DNA from: Streptomyces albiflavescens
GTDB taxonomy: Bacteria; Actinomycetota; Actinomycetes; Streptomycetales; Streptomycetaceae
NCBI RefSeq assembly: GCF_014645835.1
Contig: NZ_BMMM01000002.1
Location: 304,388 to 368,387, forward strand
Reading direction: 5' to 3'
DNA length: 64,000 nucleotides
The translations under genes were made by a program, and so were the position numbers. The notes beneath the pieces are model-generated. The model worked only from the letters and a program-made list of their open reading frames with translations. It made no database searches and was not told the origin of the DNA. Below are positions 46,717 to 55,939 of this stretch, in pieces (positions within the stretch are counted from its first letter, which is position 1; each line of letters starts with the position of its first letter).

Positions 46717-47106
46717 GTGGACAGTGGTGCGATACGCCGACGGTTGGCGCTCGGCGTGGCCGTGTTGACCGCGTCCGGGCTGTTCGCGCTCGCGAGCCCC
46801 GGCAGCGCGCAGGCGGCAACCTCCTACTGCTCGGGACGCAAGGTCCGCACGCTGCCCTTCTCGACCGGGTACGTGCAGGTCTTCAAGAGCGGCGGTTACG
46901 TCTGCGTGGTGACCTTCCCCAAGCACCAGGGGGCCCGCAAGTCGATGTCGGTCAGCGTGCAGGCGCGCGGCAGCCGGCCGGTGGTCGACTCGGGGCTCTT
47001 CGCGCATCACGCGGGCCCGGTGACCGTGCACGCCGGCCACCGCTGCGTCTGGATCAAGGGTTCGGTCGGCTCGGGCTCGGTGAGCTCGGGCTGGATTCTC
47101 TGCTGA
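46717..47106 (+). CDS. Small secreted protein with four cysteines
   Basis: A 129-residue precursor with a Sec signal (LALGVAVLTASGLFALASPG, cleavage near AQA-ATS). The mature 85 or so residues hold four cysteines (SYCSG, YVCVV, HRCVW and the final C), suggesting two disulfides in a small beta-sandwich. The GTG at 46717 follows GGGAGGG by six bases, better than the ATG at 46672. Function unknown. Confidence 0.75.
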   Translation: MDSGAIRRRLALGVAVLTASGLFALASPGSAQAATSYCSGRKVRTLPFSTGYVQVFKSGGYVCVVTFPKHQGARKSMSVSVQARGSRPVVDSGLFAHHAGPVTVHAGHRCVWIKGSVGSGSVSSGWILC

Positions 47107-47218
47107 GCCCTCGGGCCGGATCAGGACACATTCACAGGATTGGCCAACCTCCTCTGGTGTCACGGCAGTTGCTCCGCTAGGTTCCGGCGGACATCTGCGT
47201 ATTCCCAGGGGAGGGTGC

Positions 47219-48667
47219 ATGCGCAAGGCGCTCAGATGGCTGCTGGCGCTCACGGTGCTCATAGGCACGCTGAGCACGGCCGGGGCGGCCACCGCCGCCC
47301 AGCCGGAGGCCACGGGTAGCGGGGCTTCCGCCGACATGGACATCAAGGACCGGCTCCTCGCGATACCGGGCATGAGCCTGATCCAGGAGAAGCCGTACAC
47401 CGGCTACCGTTTCTTCGTCCTCAACTACACCCAGCCGATCGACCACCGGAACCCGTCCAAGGGCACGTTCCAGCAGCGGATCACCGTGCTGCACAAGGAC
47501 ACCGCGCGCCCGACGGTCTTCTACACCGGCGGCTACAACGTCTCCACGAACCCCAGCCGCCGCGAACCGACCCAGATCGTGGACGGCAACCAGGTCTCCA
47601 TGGAGTACCGCTTCTTCACTCCGTCCCGGCCCGCCCCGGCCGACTGGTCCAAGCTCGACATCTGGCAGGCGGCCAGCGACCAGCACCGTATCTTCGAGGC
47701 CCTCAAGCCGATCTACACCCAGAAGTGGATCTCCACGGGCGGCTCCAAGGGTGGCATGACCGCCACGTACTACGAGCGCTTCTACCCGCGGGACATGGAC
47801 GGTGTCGTCGCATACGTCGCCCCCAACGACGTGGTGAACGACGAGGATTCGGCCTACGACCGCTTCTTCGCGGGCGTCGGTACCAAGGAGTGCCGCGACA
47901 AGCTGAACGCCGTGCAGCGTGAGGCACTGGTGCGCCGGGAGCCGCTGGAGAAGAAGTACGAGCAGTACGCGGCCGACAACGGCTACACGTTCACGACCAT
48001 CGGCGGCCTCGACCGCGCTTACGAGGCGGTCGTGCTCGACTACGTGTGGGGCTTTTGGCAGTACAGCCTGCTGAGGGACTGCGACTCGATCCCGGCGGAC
48101 GCCGCTCATGCGACGGACGACGCGATCTGGGACTCGGTGGACAGCATCTCCGGCTTCTCGGCCTACGCCGACCAGGGCCTGGAGACGTACACGCCGTACT
48201 ACTACCAGGCGGGCACCCAACTCGGCGCCCCCACGATCCACTTCCCGTACATCGAGAAGAAGTACATCAAGTACGGCTACCAGCCGCCGCGGAACTTCGT
48301 GCCGCGCTCCATCCCGATGAAGTTCCAGCCGTGGGCGATGCGTGACGTGGACACCTGGGTCCGCCACCACGCGCACCACATGCTCTTCGTCTACGGCCAG
48401 AACGACCCGTGGGGCGCGGAGCGCTTCCGCCTCGGCGCCGGTGCGCGTGACGCGTACGTCTTCACGGCACCGGGCCTGAACCACGGCGCGAACGTCGCCG
48501 GTCTCGTCGCCGACGAGAAGGCCCTCGCCACGGCCCGCATCCTGCAGTGGGCGGGCGTCGCGTCGACGGCCGTCCAGTCGAACCCGTCCGCGGCCAAGCC
48601 GCTGGCGAAGTTCGACGCCAAGCTGGACGTGCGTGACGTGGAGCGCGAGCCGGCGCTGCGTCCCTGA
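47219..48667 (+). CDS. Secreted S37 peptidase (PS-10-type tripeptidyl aminopeptidase)
   Basis: A 482-residue exported serine peptidase. The signal (LRWLLALTVLIG-like KALRWLLALTVLIGTLSTAG) is followed by the S37 domain: FVLNYTQPIDHRNPSKGTFQ, GGYNVSTNPSRREPTQIVDG, nucleophile in STGGSKGGMTATYYERFYP, later NDPWGAERF (likely Asp region) and APGLNHGANVAGL (catalytic His). Matches the Streptomyces tripeptidyl aminopeptidase in length. GGGGAGGG precedes the ATG. It probably supplies peptides and may assist development-linked proteolysis. A hairpin ends the gene. Confidence 0.92.
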   Translation: MRKALRWLLALTVLIGTLSTAGAATAAQPEATGSGASADMDIKDRLLAIPGMSLIQEKPYTGYRFFVLNYTQPIDHRNPSKGTFQQRITVLHKDTARPTVFYTGGYNVSTNPSRREPTQIVDGNQVSMEYRFFTPSRPAPADWSKLDIWQAASDQHRIFEALKPIYTQKWISTGGSKGGMTATYYERFYPRDMDGVVAYVAPNDVVNDEDSAYDRFFAGVGTKECRDKLNAVQREALVRREPLEKKYEQYAADNGYTFTTIGGLDRAYEAVVLDYVWGFWQYSLLRDCDSIPADAAHATDDAIWDSVDSISGFSAYADQGLETYTPYYYQAGTQLGAPTIHFPYIEKKYIKYGYQPPRNFVPRSIPMKFQPWAMRDVDTWVRHHAHHMLFVYGQNDPWGAERFRLGAGARDAYVFTAPGLNHGANVAGLVADEKALATARILQWAGVASTAVQSNPSAAKPLAKFDAKLDVRDVEREPALRP

Positions 48668-48674
48668 CGCACCC

Positions 48675-48712
48675 GCTGCGCCCGCCCGTCGATCACACCG
48701 GGCGGGCGCAGC
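48675..48712. terminator. Bidirectional hairpin between S37 peptidase and lipoprotein genes
   Basis: A perfect 14-bp inverted repeat (48675-48688 with 48699-48712) with a 10-nt loop spans the stop codon of the minus-strand gene and follows that of the plus-strand gene. Confidence 0.75.
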
Positions 48713-49334
48713 CCACCGGCTTGCCGCCGCCCAGCTGGACGTAGAGGGCCGTCGACGCCGGGCACTTGGAGCGGGCGGAGACCGCCGACGTCACCTTGTA
48801 CTCCGGGGGTTTCCTGCCCGTGCCGTCGCACGCCGTCTCGCGGACCTGGCCGCTGCCCGCGCTGTAGACGCAGTCGCCGACGATGGTGCGGGGGCCTCCG
48901 CCGCCGCCCGGGTCGCCGGGGTGCGGGGGTTCGAGCTTGCGCATGCAGGCGTAGCCCTGGGGGACCGCGCCGTCGCCGTCCTCGTCCGAGGCGGGCGCGG
49001 TCTGGCTGATGTGCAGGACGAAGTCCGTCGTCGCGGGGCAGGACGGGCCGTCCGCGACCTTGCCGTCGTAGCGGGCGATCACCCGCGCGGCGGCCCGTTC
49101 ACTCGTGCAGGGCACCTCCGTGAAGCTGGTCGTCCCGAAGGAACTGCACTCGTCGACACCGAGGAACACCGCCCCGTAGCCGGAGGGGCGTGTCGGCGTC
49201 GCTCCCGCGCCGGGCGTGCTGTCCCCGGAATCGGAGGCGGACTGCCAGCGCTGACATCCGCAGAGCACGGCCGACGCAAGCAGCAGCGCGCACACCACCC
49301 CGATGGAACGCCGACCCGACGCGCTGGCTCGCAT
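48693..49334 (-). CDS. Putative lipoprotein, function unknown
   Basis: The 213-residue protein has a lipoprotein signal (RRSIGVVCALLLASAVLCGC, with lipobox LCGC). The mature part has several cysteines (DECSSFG, VPCTSE, PSCPATT, YACMRK, GDCVYS, ETACDG, SKCPAS, VGCARP) spaced like repeated disulfide modules. GGGGGGAAG precedes the ATG at 49334. Longer in-frame starts are part of the repeat region. Surface location is inferred; function is unknown. Confidence 0.78.
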   Translation of the reverse strand: MRASASGRRSIGVVCALLLASAVLCGCQRWQSASDSGDSTPGAGATPTRPSGYGAVFLGVDECSSFGTTSFTEVPCTSERAAARVIARYDGKVADGPSCPATTDFVLHISQTAPASDEDGDGAVPQGYACMRKLEPPHPGDPGGGGGPRTIVGDCVYSAGSGQVRETACDGTGRKPPEYKVTSAVSARSKCPASTALYVQLGGGKPVGCARPV

Positions 49335-49500
49335 GGCTTCCCCCCGATACCCCGGTCCAGCGTGACCCGCCACAGCGGGCACACGCCAGACATGCGGGGC
49401 GCTTTGCGCCAGTTGGGGGTAGTGCGTCGGGTGTGCGGCGTACCTGTCGTACGACGGATGACCTGGCCGTACGACATCTCGTGTCCGAGCCGAACAGGGG

Positions 49501-49640
49501 CCCCGCCCGTATCCGGTGCGACCGGCGGCCCTGCCCGCATCCGGTGCGAGCAGTGGCCCTGCCCGCATCCGGTGCGACCAGTGACCCTGCCCGCATCCGG
49601 TGCGAGCAGTGGCTCAGCTCCCGTCCGGTCCGGTCAGTAG
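49501..49640. repeat. 28-bp tandem repeat between lipoprotein and GH3 genes
   Basis: Five consecutive 28-bp units: 49501-49528, 49529-49556, 49557-49584, 49585-49612 and a decayed 49613-49640. Units 2-4 are almost identical (core TGCCCGCATCCGGTGCGA). The last unit overlaps the GH3 stop codon at 49634-49636. There are no unique spacers between units, so it is not CRISPR-like. The rest of the 299-bp gap (49335-49633) shows no gene. Confidence 0.88.
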
Positions 49641-51523
49641 CTCAGCCCGTATCCGATCGGGTACAGCACCTGCGCCGGGTCGTCCGCCCGCTGCACCGGC
49701 ACCGGCAGCCTGCCGTGCGGGTCGACACGGCCCGCGATCACCCGGACGGCCGCGCGCAGTTCCACGTCCGTCCAGGAGTACGTCGCCACGCAGGCGCCCA
49801 CGGAGGGGAGTTGAGCCACGTCGTACGGGTTGCGGATGGCGATCGAGACGACCGGGACACCCGTGGCGACGAGCTGCTCCACGAGGATCTTCTGGGAACC
49901 GGTCGCCGTCACGTTGTACGTCCCGACCACCACCGCGTCCGCGTCCTGCGCCGCCGCGACCGCCTTGGCGATCGTCGCCGTCGAGGGCGCGGTGCCGGTG
50001 GACAGGGCCGTCGCCGTGAAGCCCAGCTCGGTGAGGGCGCGGGCGAGGACGGTGGTGGGCGGTCCGTCGGAGAGCGACGGGGAGGCGGGGTCGGCGCCCA
50101 CGACGAGGACCTTCGGGGTGCGCCGACGGGACAGTGGCAGCAGGCCCTCCTTGTTGACCAGCAGGGTCGTCGTGCGCTCGGCGATCCGGTCGGCCGCCTT
50201 GAGGTGCTCCGGGATGCCGACCGTGCGGTCGACGTCGCCGTCGGTGACGTAAGGCTGGGTCAGCAGCCCCAGCTTCGCCTTGAGGCGGAGCACGCGCAGG
50301 ATCGACTCGTCGAGGCGGGCCTCGGTGAGCTCACCGCCGCGCACGGCGTTCAGCACCGCGTTCCACGCGACGTCCAGCGAGGGCGGGTTGAGGAGCTGGT
50401 CGACACCGGCCTTGAGGGCGAGCACGGGGACGCGGTCGTCGCCGTACTTCTGCCGTACGCCCTCCATGCCGAGCGAGTCCGTCACCACGACCCCGTCGTA
50501 GCCGAGCTCCTCGCGCAGGATGCCGGTGAGGATCGGGTGGGAGAGCGTGGCCGGGTCGCCGGACGGGTCGAGTGCCGGGACCATGATGTGCGCGGTCATG
50601 ATCGAGTCGATGCCCGCCCGGATGGCCGCCCGGAAGGGCACCGCGTCGAGGGTCGACCACAGCTCCCGGCTGTGCGTGATGACCGGGAAGCCGAAGTGGC
50701 TGTCGACGGCCGTGTCGCCGTGCCCCGGGAAGTGCTTGGCGGTCGCCGCGACCCCGGAGGCCTGATACCCCTTCACCTCGGCCGCGACCAGGCCGGCCAC
50801 CGCGTCCGGGGCGGCGCCGAAGGAACGTACACCGATGACCGGGTTGGCCGGATTGACGTTCACGTCGGCGACCGGGGAGTAGTCCTGGCGGATGCCGAGG
50901 GCGTGCAGCTCGGCGCCGCCGATGCGGCCCACCGTGCGGGCGTCCTGCCGCGAACCTCCCGCGCCCAGCGCCATCGCGCCCGGGAACAGGGTCGCGGGCT
51001 TGCCCACGCGTGCCACTATCCCGTACTCCTGGTCGGTGGAGATGAGGAGGGGCAGTCCGTGCGGCTGGTCCAGGGCGGCCTTCTGAATCCCGTTCGACAG
51101 AGCCGCGATCTGATGGGGATCGCGGGTGTTGTGCGCCCAGGCGAAGTAAATGATCCCGCCGACGCGGTACTTGGCGATCAGCTCGGCGGCCGTCCTGACG
51201 CCGATCTCCTTGAGGTTGGCGTCGATGTCGGCCTGGTCGGGCGCGGTGGCCGAATGGCCGTACACCCGCATGACGAAGAGCTGGCCGACCTTCTCCTCCA
51301 GCGTCATACGGGAGATCAGGGCGAGCAGTTGCTTGTCGTCGTGCCGGTCGTCGTCGGCGGCGTACGCGGTTGCGCCGGAGGCGAGCGCGGCGGTGACGCC
51401 GGCGGTGGCGCCGGCGGTGGCGGCGAGAACGGTACGTCTGGATGGTCCGGCCGGGGCGGCCGGTCCGGCCGGTGCGGCGGGTCTCGACGGTCTTGCGGTG
51501 CTTCCCGTGCTGGAGTCGCGCAC
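49634..51523 (-). CDS. Tat-exported GH3 beta-N-acetylglucosaminidase/glycosidase
   Basis: A 629-residue secreted glycosidase. The signal (AAPAGPSRRTVLAATAGATA) has a twin-arginine motif SRRTVL. The GH3 N-domain shows MTLEEKVGQLFVMRVYGHSA, LISTDQEYGIVARVG, the NagZ-type KHFPGHGDTAVDSH segment and the nucleophile in GVVVTDSLGMEGV. A second alpha/beta domain follows (KVLVVGADPASPSL; VVGTYNVTATG). The KHFPGHG(D) motif favours N-acetylhexosaminide substrates. The GTG at 51523 is chosen because GGAAGGAG precedes it; an ATG at 51541 is the alternative. It may act with HexA in chitin or cell-wall turnover. Confidence 0.9.
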   Translation of the reverse strand: MRDSSTGSTARPSRPAAPAGPAAPAGPSRRTVLAATAGATAGVTAALASGATAYAADDDRHDDKQLLALISRMTLEEKVGQLFVMRVYGHSATAPDQADIDANLKEIGVRTAAELIAKYRVGGIIYFAWAHNTRDPHQIAALSNGIQKAALDQPHGLPLLISTDQEYGIVARVGKPATLFPGAMALGAGGSRQDARTVGRIGGAELHALGIRQDYSPVADVNVNPANPVIGVRSFGAAPDAVAGLVAAEVKGYQASGVAATAKHFPGHGDTAVDSHFGFPVITHSRELWSTLDAVPFRAAIRAGIDSIMTAHIMVPALDPSGDPATLSHPILTGILREELGYDGVVVTDSLGMEGVRQKYGDDRVPVLALKAGVDQLLNPPSLDVAWNAVLNAVRGGELTEARLDESILRVLRLKAKLGLLTQPYVTDGDVDRTVGIPEHLKAADRIAERTTTLLVNKEGLLPLSRRRTPKVLVVGADPASPSLSDGPPTTVLARALTELGFTATALSTGTAPSTATIAKAVAAAQDADAVVVGTYNVTATGSQKILVEQLVATGVPVVSIAIRNPYDVAQLPSVGACVATYSWTDVELRAAVRVIAGRVDPHGRLPVPVQRADDPAQVLYPIGYGLSY

Positions 51524-51541
51524 GAGCGCTCCTTCCCTCAT

Positions 51542-51586
51542 GAAGGAAACTTCCGGAGAGCCACGAATATCCGGGAAGTTTCTTCC
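51542..51586. promoter_or_regulatory. Inverted repeat upstream of GH3 gene, putative operator
   Basis: AAACTTCC (51547-51554) and GGAAGTTT (51574-51581) form the core of an imperfect inverted repeat extended by GG/CC on the inner side. It sits at the 5' end of the GH3 gene. The remaining 417 bp to aroA (51587-52003) hold no gene or element I can name. Confidence 0.45.
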
Positions 51587-52003
51587 AGTCAAGGGTGTGC
51601 ACAGTAACCCGCGTTGGGGCCGCCACCGGCGCAGTTGGAGGGGGGCGCGCCGGTGACGGCGTGCTGCCGGCCGCAGGCGGCGGAGAGGGTGGTCAGCGAT
51701 CGCAGCCAGCAGCGAGGCCGACACCGCACAGCGGAGACTCATCCGACAGCGTGCGGATTGGACGAAGGGCGCTGTCTCGGGGTTCCCCGGTTTCCGGGTA
51801 ACTCCGGAAGTCGGGACGGGGGTGTCGGGCGGGGGTGGTGAGGCGCCCCCATCGCGGGCAATCGTGCCGCGAAAGGGCAGCGGCCCACCCGCTCCGACCG
51901 CCGGCCGTCGTGCCGCGGCGCGGCGCCCGTCCGGCGGCACCCAAGAGGGTCCATCTGGCGGACGGTCCAGCGAGGGAGCAGGTCAGGGAGCCAGCATGAG
52001 GGC

Positions 52004-53290
52004 ATGGCCGTAGTCGACATCCCCGGTTCCAAGTCCATCACCGCCCGCGCCCTGTTCCTGGCGGCGGCGGCCGACGGGGTCACCACCCTGCGGCGCCCGC
52101 TCCGCTCGGACGACACGGAGGGCTTCGCGGAGGGCCTGACCCGGCTCGGCTACCGCGTCGGGCGGACCCCGGACACCTGGCACGTGGACGGCCGCCCGCA
52201 GGGCCCGGCGGTCACCGAGGCGGACGTGTACTGCCGGGACGGCGCGACGACGGCACGCTTCCTGCCCACCCTGGCGGCCGCCGGCCACGGCACATACCGC
52301 TTCGACGCCTCCGCGCAGATGCGCCGCCGTCCGCTGCTCCCGCTGACCCGCGCACTGCGCGACCTCGGTGTGGACCTCCGTCACGAGGAGGCGGAGGGCC
52401 ACCATCCGCTGCGGGTCGCGGCGGCCGGGGTGGAGGGCGGTGCGGTGACCCTCGACGCCGGCCAGTCCTCGCAGTACCTGACGGCCCTGCTCCTGCTCGG
52501 CCCGCTGACCCGCAAGGGCCTGCGCATCACGGTCACGGACCTGGTCTCGGCGCCGTACGTCGAGATCACGCTGGCGATGATGCGGGCGTTCGGGGCGGAC
52601 GTACGGGTGGAGGGCGACGTCTTCGCGGTGGCGCCCGGCGGCTACCGCGCCACCACGTACGCCGTCGAGCCCGACGCCTCCACCGCGAGCTACTTCTTCG
52701 CGGCGGCCGCGCTCACCGGCCGCGAGGTCACGGTCCCGGGCCTCGGCGAGGGCGCGCTCCAGGGCGACCTGCGCTTCGTGGACGTACTGCGGCGGATGGG
52801 TGCCCACGTGGAGATCGCACCCGACCGCACGACGGTCCGGGGCACCGGCGAACTGCGCGGCCTCACGGTCGACATGCGCGACATCTCCGACACCATGCCG
52901 ACCCTCGCCGCCCTGGCCCCCTTCGCCACCGGCCCGGTCCGCATCGAGGACGTCGGCAACACCCGGGTGAAGGAGTGCGACCGCCTGGAGGCCTGCGCGG
53001 AGAACCTCCGGCGGCTGGGCGTACGCGTGCGGACCGGCCCCGACTGGATCGAGATCCACCCGGGCACACCGTCCCCGGCCGAGATCAAGACGTACGGCGA
53101 CCACCGCATCGTCATGTCCTTCGCGGTGACGTCGCTGCACACGCCGGGGATCGGGTTCGACGACCCGGGATGCGTACGGAAGACGTTCCCGGACTTCCAC
53201 GAGGCGTTCGGGGCGTGGGCGGCGGAGGCCCTCCCGCGTGGCGGAGCCCGGCCTCACCGAAATGGGGAGCACACGCGCTCGGAGATCTGA
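52004..53290 (+). CDS. aroA: EPSP synthase-like protein (3-phosphoshikimate 1-carboxyvinyltransferase)
   Basis: A 428-residue enolpyruvyl transferase joining PEP to shikimate-3-phosphate. Motifs: DIPGSKSITARALFLAAAAD at the start, DAGQSSQYLTALLLLGPLT, DISDTMPTLAALAPF with the catalytic Asp, RVKECDRLEACAENLRRLG and EIKTYGDHRIVMSFAV. The PEP-site segment reads DGATTARFLP, where class I enzymes have NAGTAMRPL, so an Ala stands where the conserved Gly96 (E. coli numbering) should be. No other shikimate gene is nearby. It may be a second copy beside a housekeeping aroA elsewhere. ATG at 52004; no ideal ribosome-binding site. Confidence 0.85.
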   Translation: MAVVDIPGSKSITARALFLAAAADGVTTLRRPLRSDDTEGFAEGLTRLGYRVGRTPDTWHVDGRPQGPAVTEADVYCRDGATTARFLPTLAAAGHGTYRFDASAQMRRRPLLPLTRALRDLGVDLRHEEAEGHHPLRVAAAGVEGGAVTLDAGQSSQYLTALLLLGPLTRKGLRITVTDLVSAPYVEITLAMMRAFGADVRVEGDVFAVAPGGYRATTYAVEPDASTASYFFAAAALTGREVTVPGLGEGALQGDLRFVDVLRRMGAHVEIAPDRTTVRGTGELRGLTVDMRDISDTMPTLAALAPFATGPVRIEDVGNTRVKECDRLEACAENLRRLGVRVRTGPDWIEIHPGTPSPAEIKTYGDHRIVMSFAVTSLHTPGIGFDDPGCVRKTFPDFHEAFGAWAAEALPRGGARPHRNGEHTRSEI

Positions 53291-53333
53291 CAGAGTCGGG
53301 GAATTGTCATGTTCGACGTTCGAGGGGGCTCTC

Positions 53334-54098
53334 ATGACGTATGAAATCGTCGCGCAGGATGTGGACGTCGCAGTGGGCGGCTCGACGCCGATGACTGCTT
53401 ACCTGGCCCGTCCGAGCGAGGCCGGCAGCCGCCCGGCCGTGCTCGTCTGCTCCGAACTGTGGGGTGTGACCGAGGAGGTCCGGGACATCGTGAGGCGGGT
53501 CGCGGCGCTCGGCTATGTCGCGATCGCCCCGAACCTCTATCACCGCTCCGGCCCGGAGACCGCTGCCGGTCTGGAGGAGAGCGACGCGAACCGCAAGCGC
53601 GGCTTCGAACTGCTCGGTCAGCTGACCCGTGAGGGCGTCGAGACGGATCTGCGCGCCTGCACCGCCTACGTCCGGGACCACGCTGCCGCCACGGGCAAGG
53701 CCGGGGTGCTCGGCTTCAGTCTCGGTGGCCACATCGCCTACTTCGCCGCGAGCCGACTGGACCTCGCGGCAGCGGCGATCTTCTACCCCGGCTGGCTGCC
53801 CGTCGCCGGAACCGCGCTGAGCCGTCCGGAACCGCTGCTGGAGGCAACCGACAGCATCGCCGACCGTGATGTGCGCATGCTGTTGTTCTTCGCGGAACTC
53901 GACCATGTCATCGATGCGGACCAGCGCAGCCTGATCGACCAGGCGCTGACGAAGGCGGGGGTACGCCACGAGACGGTTGTGTATCCAGGAGCCCAGCACG
54001 CTTTCTTCTTCCCCGGGCGCGACGTCTACGACGAGGCCGCCGCGCAGGACTCCTGGAATCGTGTGCGTACCTTGTTCGCTGCCGAGCTCGACCAGTAG
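53334..54098 (+). CDS. Dienelactone hydrolase-family protein
   Basis: A 254-residue alpha/beta hydrolase. Family segments: [32 protein letters not shown], nucleophile elbow [15 protein letters not shown], Asp in [13 protein letters not shown] and His in [11 protein letters not shown]. The nucleophile is Ser, where classical dienelactone hydrolases have Cys, so substrate is uncertain. GAGGGGG precedes the ATG at 53334. It follows the EPSP-synthase gene by 43 bp on the same strand. Confidence 0.87.
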   Translation: MTYEIVAQDVDVAVGGSTPMTAYLARPSEAGSRPAVLVCSELWGVTEEVRDIVRRVAALGYVAIAPNLYHRSGPETAAGLEESDANRKRGFELLGQLTREGVETDLRACTAYVRDHAAATGKAGVLGFSLGGHIAYFAASRLDLAAAAIFYPGWLPVAGTALSRPEPLLEATDSIADRDVRMLLFFAELDHVIDADQRSLIDQALTKAGVRHETVVYPGAQHAFFFPGRDVYDEAAAQDSWNRVRTLFAAELDQ

Positions 54099-54181
54099 GG
54101 CCACTCTCCCGATCGCCGCCGCCCGGGGCCGTGCCGGAATTTCATTCGACGGCCCCGGTCCCGTACGGAACACTTCGCCCG

Positions 54182-54826
54182 GTGACTTTCAAGCTGGAGG
54201 GACCGGTCCTGGAAGGCGCGCTCGTACGTCTGGAGCCGCTGGACCATCGTCATGCCGCCGACCTGGCCGTCGCGGCGGAGCAGGACCGGGGCTCGTACGA
54301 GTTCACCTGGGTGCCCCGGGCCGCCGAGGTCGGGCAGTACATCGACGCGCAGCTCGCCCGCGCCGCGACCGGCCAACTCGCGCCGTACGCCCAGGTGTCG
54401 ACGTCCACGGGACGCGCTGTCGGCGCCACGTCCTACTGGGAGCCCCGCTCCTGGCGCACCGGCGAGGGCCTCGATGCCATCGAGGTCGGCTTCACCTGGC
54501 TCGCCCGCTCGGCCCAGGGCACCGGCGTGAACGCCGAGTCCAAGCTGCTCCTCTTCCGCCACGCCTTCGAGCAGTGGGGCGTGGCCCGCGTCGACCTCAA
54601 GACCGACGCGCGCAACAGCCGTTCCCGCGCCGCGATCGAGCGCACGGGCGCCCGCTTCGAGGGCGTGCTGCGCAACTGGTCCCGCTCCTGGGCCCCGGGC
54701 GAGGACAGCCGCCTGCGTGACTCCGCGATCTATTCGATCACGGAGGCGGAGTGGCCGGAGTGCCGGGACCGGCTGTCCGCGAGGGTGAGGAAGGCGGTCC
54801 AGGCGGCGGGGGAGACGGTGAGGTAG
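54182..54826 (+). CDS. GNAT-family N-acetyltransferase (RimJ/RimL-like)
   Basis: A 214-residue acetyl-CoA-dependent acetyltransferase. Seen: [20 protein letters not shown], then [10 protein letters not shown], the strand [20 protein letters not shown] with the acetyl-CoA-binding turn, and [20 protein letters not shown]. The pattern fits the RimJ/RimL protein or small-molecule acetyltransferases. The GTG at 54182 starts the family similarity; a GTG at 54131 is an alternative. Its last 97 bp overlap the end of the convergent DUF397 gene. Confidence 0.82.
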   Translation: MTFKLEGPVLEGALVRLEPLDHRHAADLAVAAEQDRGSYEFTWVPRAAEVGQYIDAQLARAATGQLAPYAQVSTSTGRAVGATSYWEPRSWRTGEGLDAIEVGFTWLARSAQGTGVNAESKLLLFRHAFEQWGVARVDLKTDARNSRSRAAIERTGARFEGVLRNWSRSWAPGEDSRLRDSAIYSITEAEWPECRDRLSARVRKAVQAAGETVR

Positions 54827-55002
54827 GGGAGGTCCGGGGCCTTGGAGTCGCGGATGTGGATGACGGTGGTGGTGGCTATCTCGACGCAATCACCGCCGCT
54901 GCTGTCACTATGGCTGCTCTTCCGCCAAGAGAGCGCAGCTTCAAGGCACTCGCCGCCGGTCGAATCGCTGTAGCTGCTCTTGAACCACTTCAGGCCGTTC
55001 AT
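54730..55002 (-). CDS. DUF397 protein with duplicated N-terminal motif
   Basis: A 90-residue DUF397 protein. The opening motif occurs twice: [17 protein letters not shown] and then [18 protein letters not shown], followed by the usual [20 protein letters not shown] and AWTAFL end. Most members have one copy, so this is a partial internal duplication. It overlaps the XRE gene upstream by 4 bp (ATGA) and converges with, and overlaps by 97 bp, the GNAT gene. DUF397 proteins partner with XRE/DUF5753 regulators in Streptomyces development (WhiJ-type systems). Confidence 0.88.
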   Translation of the reverse strand: MNGLKWFKSSYSDSTGGECLEAALSWRKSSHSDSSGGDCVEIATTTVIHIRDSKAPDLPYLTVSPAAWTAFLTLADSRSRHSGHSASVIE

Positions 55003-55817
55003 AGCTCACCCGCCAACTGCTCGATAAGGCCGATGGATTCCTCCGGTCGGAGGGCCTGCCGACCGATCATCGCATAGCGGCGAGTGAGGATTCCGGCCTC
55101 ATCCGGCCTGGATACGAGCGTGCTCTGCCCTTCGACCTCCATGTAGACCAGGGCCGTGTCCTCCGGAGTCTCGATCACAGTCATCGGCCCAGGGAGTCCT
55201 GCGTGCGCAGCCGTGGCCATCGGCATGACCTGGAGGACCACGTTGGGCCTCCTGGCGCAGGCGGTGAGGTACTCGTACTGCGCGCGCATGACCTCAGCGC
55301 CCCCGATCTTCCGTCGCAGCGCCGCCTCTTCCGTGATGATGTTGATGACACACACCGGCTTGCGGTCGAGCAGCGCCTTGCGCTCCATGCGCGCCGACAC
55401 CAGTTGCTCGACGTCGGCCTCCTCCAACGGCGGAAAGGCGCAGTTCAGCACCGCCTGGGCGTATTCCTTGGTCTGCAGCAAGCCGTGAATGAGCTGTGTG
55501 CAGTACGACGACACGCTCAGGGCCTCCTGCTCCAGCTGCACAAACCCCTGAAAGTGCGCCGGATACCGCTCCAGCCGCAGATACTTGGACGCCGCCGAAA
55601 CAAGCCCCCCGGCCTCCAACGCCTTCTCCGCCGCCTCGATGAACTCATCCGTCGCAGGCTTGGCGCAGGTCTCCACGGCGCTGACGGCCGCTCCCGAGTA
55701 GGCCATGCGCTCGCCCAACTCGTTCTGTGAGAGCCCCGCCTGCGTACGCAGCATGCGCAGTACCTCCGCGAAGTACTGCGCGGCGGGCGAGGACGAGTTC
55801 TTCTTGGGCTGCCCCAT
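54999..55817 (-). CDS. XRE-family regulator with DUF5753 (WhiJ-like)
   Basis: A 272-residue regulator. The N-terminal XRE helix-turn-helix reads EVLRMLRTQAGLSQNELGER followed by AVSAVETC. The large C-terminal DUF5753 domain includes YCTQLIHGLLQTKEYAQAVL, RKIGGAEVMRAQYEYLT and VLQVMPMATAAHAGLPGPM. This is the layout of the WhiJ/AbaA-linked regulators. ATG at 55817 is preferred over GTG 55829, whose Shine-Dalgarno is too close. It overlaps the DUF397 gene by 4 bp, and an ATPase gene lies divergently 122 bp away. Confidence 0.9.
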   Translation of the reverse strand: MGQPKKNSSSPAAQYFAEVLRMLRTQAGLSQNELGERMAYSGAAVSAVETCAKPATDEFIEAAEKALEAGGLVSAASKYLRLERYPAHFQGFVQLEQEALSVSSYCTQLIHGLLQTKEYAQAVLNCAFPPLEEADVEQLVSARMERKALLDRKPVCVINIITEEAALRRKIGGAEVMRAQYEYLTACARRPNVVLQVMPMATAAHAGLPGPMTVIETPEDTALVYMEVEGQSTLVSRPDEAGILTRRYAMIGRQALRPEESIGLIEQLAGEL

Positions 55818-55939
55818 CGCGGCCACCACCCCTCAACACGGCTCAACGCCAATCAACCCGCGCGCAAACCCAGTTGCCGCACGCAGTCGTCGACGCTCGG
55901 TCACTGGTGAAGGTAGCGACCAGCGCCGACAGTTTCCGT

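Noticed and set aside
49501..49640. CRISPR array
   Set aside because: The 28-bp units are directly adjacent with no unique spacers, and no cas genes are present.
51542..51586. DasR site upstream of the GH3 gene
   Set aside because: The inverted repeat AAACTTCC/GGAAGTTT lacks the TGGTCT/AGACCA core of dre sites.
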